Assembly (NCBI GenBank): GCA_903924185.1
Contig: CAIYAN010000282.1
Span: 1-9,592 of the forward strand
Direction of reading: 5' to 3'
Source: an uncultured Opitutia bacterium
GTDB lineage: Bacteria > Verrucomicrobiota > Verrucomicrobiia > Opitutales > UBA953
Length of the DNA stretch: 9,592 nucleotides
Under the pieces are notes generated by a model. The model worked only from the letters and a program-made list of their open reading frames with translations, was not told the DNA's origin and made no database searches. The position numbers and the translations under genes are program-made. Within the stretch, counting starts at the first letter, position 1. Each line of letters begins with the position of its first letter. Positions 6,455 to 9,592 of the stretch are shown here, piece by piece.

Positions 6455-7378
6455 ATGGCTGAAAACGTTATTATTCTCGGTACCGGTTGCGCCGGCCTCA
6501 CTGCCGCCATCTACGCCGCCCGTGCCGGCCTGAGCCCCCTGGTGCTCGAGGGCGGCCAGCCAGGTGGCCAGTTAACGACGACCTCCGAGGTCGAGAACTT
6601 CCCTGGTTTCGTCCATGGTGTGGACGGCAACGAGCTCATCACGAATATGAAGGGCCAAGCTGAGCGCTTTGGCGCGAAGTTCGCCTGGGACCGCATCGAC
6701 TCGGTCGATTTCTCTGGCCCAGTGAAGAAGCTCGTCGGCGGTGAAGCCACCTACGAAGCCAAGGCGGTGATTATCGCGACGGGCGCCTCACCGCGTTTCT
6801 TAGGTATCCCTGGTGAACAGGAATACTACGGCGGTAACGGCGTCACGACTTGTGCGACCTGCGATGGCGCGTTCTACCGCGACGTCCCCGTCGCCGTGGT
6901 CGGCGGTGGCGATTCCGCCTGCGAAGAGGCCCTCTTCCTTACCCGTTTCGCTTCCAAGGTCTACCTCGCGCACCGTCGCGATACCTTCCGCGCTTCTGAC
7001 ATCATGGTCCAGCGCGTGAAGACCCATGCGAAGATTGAGCTCGTCCTTAACGTCACGCCGAAGCAAGTCCTCGGTGGTGCCGATGGTAAGGTCCACACGC
7101 TGGAAGTCGTCGAGAAGTCCGGTGCAGTCCGCGCACTGGGCGTAAAATGTGTTTTCGTCGCCATTGGCCACATCCCTAATTCCAAGGCTTTTACGCCGGC
7201 ACTCGACGTCGATGAAGGCGGTTACTTCGTCGCGGCCGCCAACACGGTCAGCACCAAGGTCCCGGGCGTCTTTGTCGCCGGCGACTGCTCGGATCACGTC
7301 TACCGCCAAGCCATCACTGCGGCTGGCATGGGCTGCCGTGCAGCGATCGAAGCCGAACGCTGGCTCGCGGGCCACTGA
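6455..7378 (+). CDS. trxB: Thioredoxin reductase (NADPH)
   Basis: 307 aa, normal for the low-molecular-weight bacterial enzyme. It passes electrons from NADPH through FAD to a redox Cys pair and on to thioredoxin in the cytoplasm, supporting ribonucleotide reduction, disulfide repair and peroxide defence. The FAD-binding fold starts at once with ILGTGCAGLTAAIYAARAG (7-25). The redox-active CATC is at 133-136, followed by D137. The NADPH domain has VVGGGDSACEEA (148-159) and the HRRDTFRA motif (173-180), whose arginines favour NADPH. The FAD-closing motif is GVFVAGDCSD (271-280) with RQAITAAGMGCRAA (284-297). Position 12 is Cys where the family usually has Pro (GxGPAG). ATG 6455 is chosen because it places the FAD motif at the usual distance from the N-terminus; a TTG at 6392 would add 21 unlikely residues. 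The gene stands alone, divergent from secA, and a hairpin begins 2 nt after its stop. Confidence 0.95.
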   Translation: MAENVIILGTGCAGLTAAIYAARAGLSPLVLEGGQPGGQLTTTSEVENFPGFVHGVDGNELITNMKGQAERFGAKFAWDRIDSVDFSGPVKKLVGGEATYEAKAVIIATGASPRFLGIPGEQEYYGGNGVTTCATCDGAFYRDVPVAVVGGGDSACEEALFLTRFASKVYLAHRRDTFRASDIMVQRVKTHAKIELVLNVTPKQVLGGADGKVHTLEVVEKSGAVRALGVKCVFVAIGHIPNSKAFTPALDVDEGGYFVAAANTVSTKVPGVFVAGDCSDHVYRQAITAAGMGCRAAIEAERWLAGH

Positions 7379-7379
7379 G

Positions 7380-7400
7380 GCTTGCGACGTAGTCGCAAGC
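7380..7400. repeat. Perfect 9-bp hairpin with GTA loop after trxB
   Basis: GCTTGCGAC (7380-7388) and GTCGCAAGC (7392-7400) are exact reverse complements around GTA. It begins 2 nt after the trxB TGA. It is GC-rich enough to slow polymerase or protect the mRNA 3' end, but no T-run follows, so it is not a standard intrinsic terminator. Its right arm belongs to the first copy of the dispersed repeat. Confidence 0.8.
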
Positions 7401-7527
7401 CCAAGGGTGAAGCGGTTGGCGGTTAGGATTTCCTGCAAAGGGAGATCAGGAACCGGGAAGTTAACGGCAAGTATATAACCCCCTGCTAATCATCCGGTCT
7501 CCGGTTCCCCTTTGAGTGCTGTCGTTA
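7384..7527 (+). repeat. Structured dispersed repeat, copy 1
   Basis: It runs from GCGACGTAGTCGCAAGCCC to GAGTGCTGTCGTTA and matches the copies at 7537-7682 and 9249-9398 in the same orientation. Order of parts: GNA-loop hairpin; GCAAGCCC...AAGCGG; heptamers GCGGTTN (two here, 7412-7425); then a long imperfect hairpin with arms at 7436-7456 and 7494-7514. This copy is 7 nt shorter in the heptamer part than the others. Its left arm has AGATCAGG where copies 2 and 3 have AGACCGGG. Confidence 0.85.
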
Positions 7528-7536
7528 GGGTGGGAC

Positions 7537-7682
7537 GCGACGGAGTCGCAAGCCCGAGGTGAAAGTGGTTGGCGGTTAGCGGTTCGGATTTTCTGCAAAG
7601 GGAGACCGGGAACCGGAATAGATACTGCGGGCATCTAACCCTAGCCAATCATCCGGTCTCTGGTTCCCCTTTGAGTGCTGTC
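7537..7682 (+). repeat. Structured dispersed repeat, copy 2
   Basis: It lies 9 bp after copy 1, in the same orientation. It begins GCGACGGAGTCGC, has three heptamers (7565-7585), then 21-nt arms at 7596-7616 and 7653-7673, and ends in GAGTGCTGTC like copy 1. The arms pair with mostly Watson-Crick pairs plus a few wobbles and mismatches. It lies 197 bp before the preferred start of the GIDE-LemA gene. Confidence 0.85.
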
Positions 7683-7691
7683 TTGAGGTAG

Positions 7692-7712
7692 GGGCGCCAC
7701 TGCGTGGCGTCC
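7692..7712. repeat. Nine-bp hairpin with TGC loop
   Basis: Arms 7692-7700 and 7704-7712 pair fully except for one G-T wobble (7694/7710), around TGC. On the minus strand the centre reads C-GCA-G, the same centre as the hairpins at 7380, 7537, 9249 and 9437. The arms have unrelated sequence. It lies 10 bp beyond repeat copy 2. Confidence 0.7.
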
Positions 7713-7782
7713 GTTTAGGGCAGAGGGTGCGGGTATGTTCAGACCCACCATGCGTTGTAGAGGTCTAATAATGTCGTTATTG

Positions 7783-7788
7783 TATAAT
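7783..7788 (+). promoter_or_regulatory. TATAAT box, likely promoter of the GIDE-LemA gene
   Basis: A perfect TATAAT lies in an AT-rich patch (about 7766-7792) within GC-rich DNA, 92 bp before the preferred GTG start. No good -35 stands 16-18 nt upstream (7760-7765 is GAGGTC), so activator help or another sigma factor is possible. A start of transcription near 7795 would fall after the ATG at 7791, leaving that short frame out of the transcript. Confidence 0.45.
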
Positions 7789-7879
7789 TAATGGAGATAT
7801 CGACGGCCCCGGCGGACTGGTGCTTCCGTTGCCCGATTGAGTCCTCGCTTTGGGCTTGGCTGGCGATAGGTCTTTAGGC

Positions 7880-9217
7880 GTGCCCCCCTTTGAAAACTTG
7901 CTGGCTGCCTTATTGGTGCTCTTGCTATCTTTCGCGGCGCTGGCGGTTGCCTTGAATTTAAAACGGCAGGAGCGGCTGCTCGCCGACACGCCAACATCCA
8001 AGGCCCTCGGGGTCTTCATTGGCGAGGTCGAGGTCTCGGGCGTTTGCGTCAGCCAGTATCCCTTTACTAGTCATCTAACCGATACGCCGTGCGTATACTA
8101 CCGCTGGAAGGTCGTCGAGCATTGGGTTCGTGGAAGCGGGAATAGCCGATATTCTGGCGAGGATGTTGTCGCTTCCGGCGGCCAAGCGTCAGAATTCTAC
8201 CTTAAGGATGAAACGGGATTTATCTGGGTGAACCCAGTGGGGGCCAAAATCGAACCCTGCGTGATTTTAAAGAAATTGGCGAATAAAACGAGTCCGCTTT
8301 ATTACGCCAAAGGCCCGCTGACGGATGTCGAAGGCTCCAAGGGTCTCCGGACGTTCACCGAGTACGCCTTGACCGTGGGGATGAAAGTTTTTATCCGAGG
8401 ACGTGCGAGTGAGCGTCCCGACGTGGTGGCGGCCCAGATCGCCCATGACGAAAGGGAAGACATCTTCATTATTTCGTACCGCGGAGAACGCTCCATCAGC
8501 GCCCGGATGGCCTGGAGGGCAAAGAGTTTAGATTTTACGGGGGCGTTCGCGGCGGTTAACGCCGCCCTGGTTGCGTCCGCCGGGCTGGGGCCGGTCCTCA
8601 AGGTATACGCAGGTTTTTTCACCATGGTTTTTGATGATGATCACCCCGTGAAAATGTTCGGTGAAGGGTTATCGGCGGTGGGTCCTTACATCCCACTGGG
8701 CCTCCTCATAGGGGTGAGCCTCTATCTGCTGATGCGGGCTGTGGGCTGGGCCCGGATGGCCTTCAATAGCATGGTCGGCCTCCGCAATCGCGTGGCGCAG
8801 GCGTATTCGCTCATTGATGTGCAGTTAAAGCGTCGCACGGACCTCATTAGGCGTTTTGTGGCCTGTGTGCAGGGCTTCCGTGAACATGAGACCGCGGTGC
8901 AGGCGTTGGTGACCGCCATGCGGGCACAGGCCGGCGGTGGTTCGCTGAAGGCGCTCGCGCCCGGTATCCTCGCCGTCATCGAAAGTTACCCTGAAATCCG
9001 CGCACAGGCGTTATTCAATGATTTGAGCAAGCAGCTCATTGAGACCGAAGACCGCATCGCCCTAGCACGTGGATATCATAATAACATCGCGACATTCTAT
9101 AACACCCGAATCGAGACTATCCCGGACCGCTACCTGGCGGGCTTGGTCAAGATGAAGCCCGCCGCCTTATTCGAAGCCGAAGGTTTCACTCACCACCCGG
9201 CGACGGTGGCGTTCTGA
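7880..9217 (+). CDS. Membrane protein with GIDE/MULAN-like domain fused to LemA domain
   Basis: 445 aa from the GTG at 7880. Segment 1 (~7-26) is a membrane anchor followed by KRQER. A GIDE-type domain (~34-202) follows, with DTPTSKALG at ~36, TPCVYYRWKV (69-78), FYLKDETGFIWVNPVGA (106-122) and YALTVGMKVFIRG (162-174). Two more membrane segments lie at ~223-250 and ~269-287, joined by an acidic loop (FDDDHP). The C-terminal ~297-435 is LemA-like: LRNRVAQAYSLIDVQLKRR, then IETEDRIALARGYHNN and YNTRIETIPDRYLAGL. By the positive-inside rule both domains should face the cytoplasm; this is inference. Eukaryotic GIDE/MULAN adds a RING finger to make a ubiquitin ligase; none is present, so ligase activity is not expected. 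The molecular role of bacterial LemA proteins is poorly known. AGG 9 nt before GTG 7880 favours that start; TTG 7850 is the alternative, just after an in-frame TGA (7838-7840). The gene stands alone between repeat copies. Confidence 0.85.
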   Translation: MPPFENLLAALLVLLLSFAALAVALNLKRQERLLADTPTSKALGVFIGEVEVSGVCVSQYPFTSHLTDTPCVYYRWKVVEHWVRGSGNSRYSGEDVVASGGQASEFYLKDETGFIWVNPVGAKIEPCVILKKLANKTSPLYYAKGPLTDVEGSKGLRTFTEYALTVGMKVFIRGRASERPDVVAAQIAHDEREDIFIISYRGERSISARMAWRAKSLDFTGAFAAVNAALVASAGLGPVLKVYAGFFTMVFDDDHPVKMFGEGLSAVGPYIPLGLLIGVSLYLLMRAVGWARMAFNSMVGLRNRVAQAYSLIDVQLKRRTDLIRRFVACVQGFREHETAVQALVTAMRAQAGGGSLKALAPGILAVIESYPEIRAQALFNDLSKQLIETEDRIALARGYHNNIATFYNTRIETIPDRYLAGLVKMKPAALFEAEGFTHHPATVAF

Positions 9218-9248
9218 TCAGTCCAGCCAGGCGTGGCGGCGAACGGAC

Positions 9249-9398
9249 GCGACGCAGTCGCAAGCCCAAGGGTGAAGCGGTTGGTGTTTAGCGGTTGGGA
9301 TTTCCTTCAAAGGGAGACCGGGAACCGGGAAGTTAACTGCGGGTATATAACCCCCAGCCAATCAACCGTTCTCCGGACCCCTTTGAGCCCTGTCGTTA
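9249..9398 (+). repeat. Structured dispersed repeat, copy 3
   Basis: It begins GCGACGCAGTCGCAAGCCC, 31 bp after the stop of the GIDE-LemA gene, and ends TGTCGTTA like copy 1. It has three heptamers (9277-9297), a left arm at 9308-9328 and a right arm at 9366-9385 that has changed more than in the other copies. An inner hairpin CTGCGGGT / ACCCCCAG surrounds ATATA. It has the same orientation as copies 1 and 2, so the GIDE-LemA gene is enclosed by direct repeats. Confidence 0.85.
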
Positions 9399-9436
9399 CC
9401 CGATACAGCGTATCCCAACCGCTGGCCGATGTCCCC

Positions 9437-9465
9437 ACGAAGTAATCGCGCAGCGATTACTTCGT
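9437..9465. repeat. Perfect 13-bp hairpin spanning the ilvB stop codon
   Basis: Arms 9437-9449 (ACGAAGTAATCGC) and 9453-9465 (GCGATTACTTCGT) are exact reverse complements around GCA. The 9453-9465 arm contains the last two sense codons and the TAA of the minus-strand acetolactate synthase gene. It probably stabilises the mRNA 3' end or helps stop transcription. No T-run follows on the minus strand, so it is not a textbook intrinsic terminator. Confidence 0.85.
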
Positions 9466-9592
9466 CAGAATCTCCATCGCCGACTTCTTCTGCGGGATGA
9501 AGGGGAGCACGTGCTCGGTGTAGGGCACGATGACGTCGAGGAGGTAGGGACCGTCGTGATCGAGCATCTCGCGCATAGCGGCGCGGAGGTCT
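9457..9592 (-). CDS. ilvB: Acetolactate synthase large subunit, 3' end only
   Basis: The last 44 codons and TAA (9459-9457) are visible; the 5' part lies beyond the right edge. The peptide contains MREMLDHDGPYLLDVIV followed by PYTEHVLPFIP and ends MEILTK. GPYLLDV..P..EHVLP.IP is the C-terminal signature of the catalytic acetolactate (acetohydroxyacid) synthase subunit and is close to the plant and cyanobacterial form as I recall it. The enzyme uses thiamine diphosphate, Mg2+ and FAD to condense pyruvate with pyruvate or 2-oxobutyrate, the first step common to valine, leucine and isoleucine synthesis. The thiamine-binding regions are outside the window, so the assignment rests on this tail alone. 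Its stop codon lies inside a perfect hairpin. Confidence 0.85.
   Translation of the reverse strand, partial: DLRAAMREMLDHDGPYLLDVIVPYTEHVLPFIPQKKSAMEILTK

Larger units (their letters stand above)
7379..7879. other. Long non-coding stretch between trxB and the GIDE-LemA gene
   Basis: No credible gene lies in these 501 bp. From left to right they hold a 9-bp hairpin after trxB, two tandem copies of a 145-bp repeat (7384-7527, 7537-7682), a second hairpin (7692-7712), an AT-rich patch with a TATAAT box (7783-7788) and a short leader. The frames that open here run through the repeats and are by-products of them. Confidence 0.7.

Noticed and set aside
7380..7400. Standard Rho-independent terminator of trxB
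   Set aside because: The stem is good, but CCAAGGGTG follows instead of a T-run. The same lack applies to the hairpins at 7692-7712 and 9437-9465.
6800..7438. 212-codon open frame on the minus strand opposite trxB
   Set aside because: It is antisense to the conserved trxB coding sequence and starts inside repeat copy 1; no recognisable domain.
7384..7682. Insertion sequence or transposon ends
   Set aside because: No transposase frame, terminal inverted repeats at the copy borders or clear target-site duplications were seen.
7791..7877. 28-codon ATG frame just before the GIDE-LemA gene, considered as leader peptide or frameshifted N-terminus
   Set aside because: Its ATG lies before the expected transcription start of the TATAAT box, it has no Shine-Dalgarno, and the GTG at 7880 already gives a complete N-terminal membrane anchor. 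A leader role remains possible if transcription starts further upstream.
7384..9398. CRISPR array
   Set aside because: Only three long structured copies are present, two adjacent and one about 1.6 kb away, with a gene between. There are no short regular repeats and spacers, and no cas genes.
9233..9445. 70-codon + frame after the GIDE-LemA gene
   Set aside because: It runs through repeat copy 3 and is explained by the DNA repeat. It carries no independent coding signal.
1..9592. New defence or antiphage system
   Set aside because: The recognised genes are housekeeping (secretion, lipoprotein maturation, redox, amino-acid synthesis) plus one envelope protease and one GIDE-LemA protein that stands alone. 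There is no operon of effector and sensor genes here.

Overview
The window is GC-rich, densely coded chromosomal DNA with ordinary bacterial housekeeping genes. I read it as a Gram-negative member of the PVC superphylum, probably Verrucomicrobiota. SecA carries a GRCSRQGDPG version of the usual GR(S/A)GRQGD helicase motif, which resembles the chlamydial form as I remember it. An Lnt gene implies triacylated outer-membrane lipoproteins. Strong Shine-Dalgarno sequences are absent before most starts. The taxonomic call is inference, not something the sequence proves.

Layout, left to right. Positions 1-555 (+) hold the 3' end of an unrecognised gene with a very acidic tail. It converges, with a 9-nt gap, on a minus-strand block running from about 6194 down to 565. 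In transcription order that block is secA (translocase ATPase), lnt (apolipoprotein N-acyltransferase) and, 105 bp further on, a secreted aspartyl protease with two catalytic motifs. secA and lnt overlap by ATGA and look translationally coupled. SecA drives lipoprotein precursors across the membrane and Lnt adds their last acyl chain. The protease is predicted to be exported, so the block reads as a cell-envelope and secretion cluster.

A 260-bp divergent region (6195-6454) separates secA from trxB (thioredoxin reductase, +). It contains three related 13-bp palindromes spaced exactly 19 nt apart, whose outer members form a perfect 19-bp inverted repeat. After trxB comes a 501-bp non-coding stretch with two tandem copies of a 145-150 bp structured repeat. 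Next is a + strand gene for a membrane protein that joins a GIDE/MULAN-type domain to a LemA domain. A third copy of the repeat follows it. The window closes with the 3' end of a minus-strand acetolactate synthase large-subunit gene (ilvB type), the first committed enzyme of branched-chain amino-acid synthesis.

I do not see a defence island, CRISPR array, transposase, phage gene, tRNA or rRNA. The most interesting material is non-coding. One item is the three-copy structured repeat around the GIDE-LemA gene. Another is a set of five hairpins at gene ends whose arms differ but whose centre is always C-GNA-G, a loop type known to make unusually stable DNA mini-hairpins. The third is the 19-nt-period palindrome trio in the secA/trxB intergenic region.
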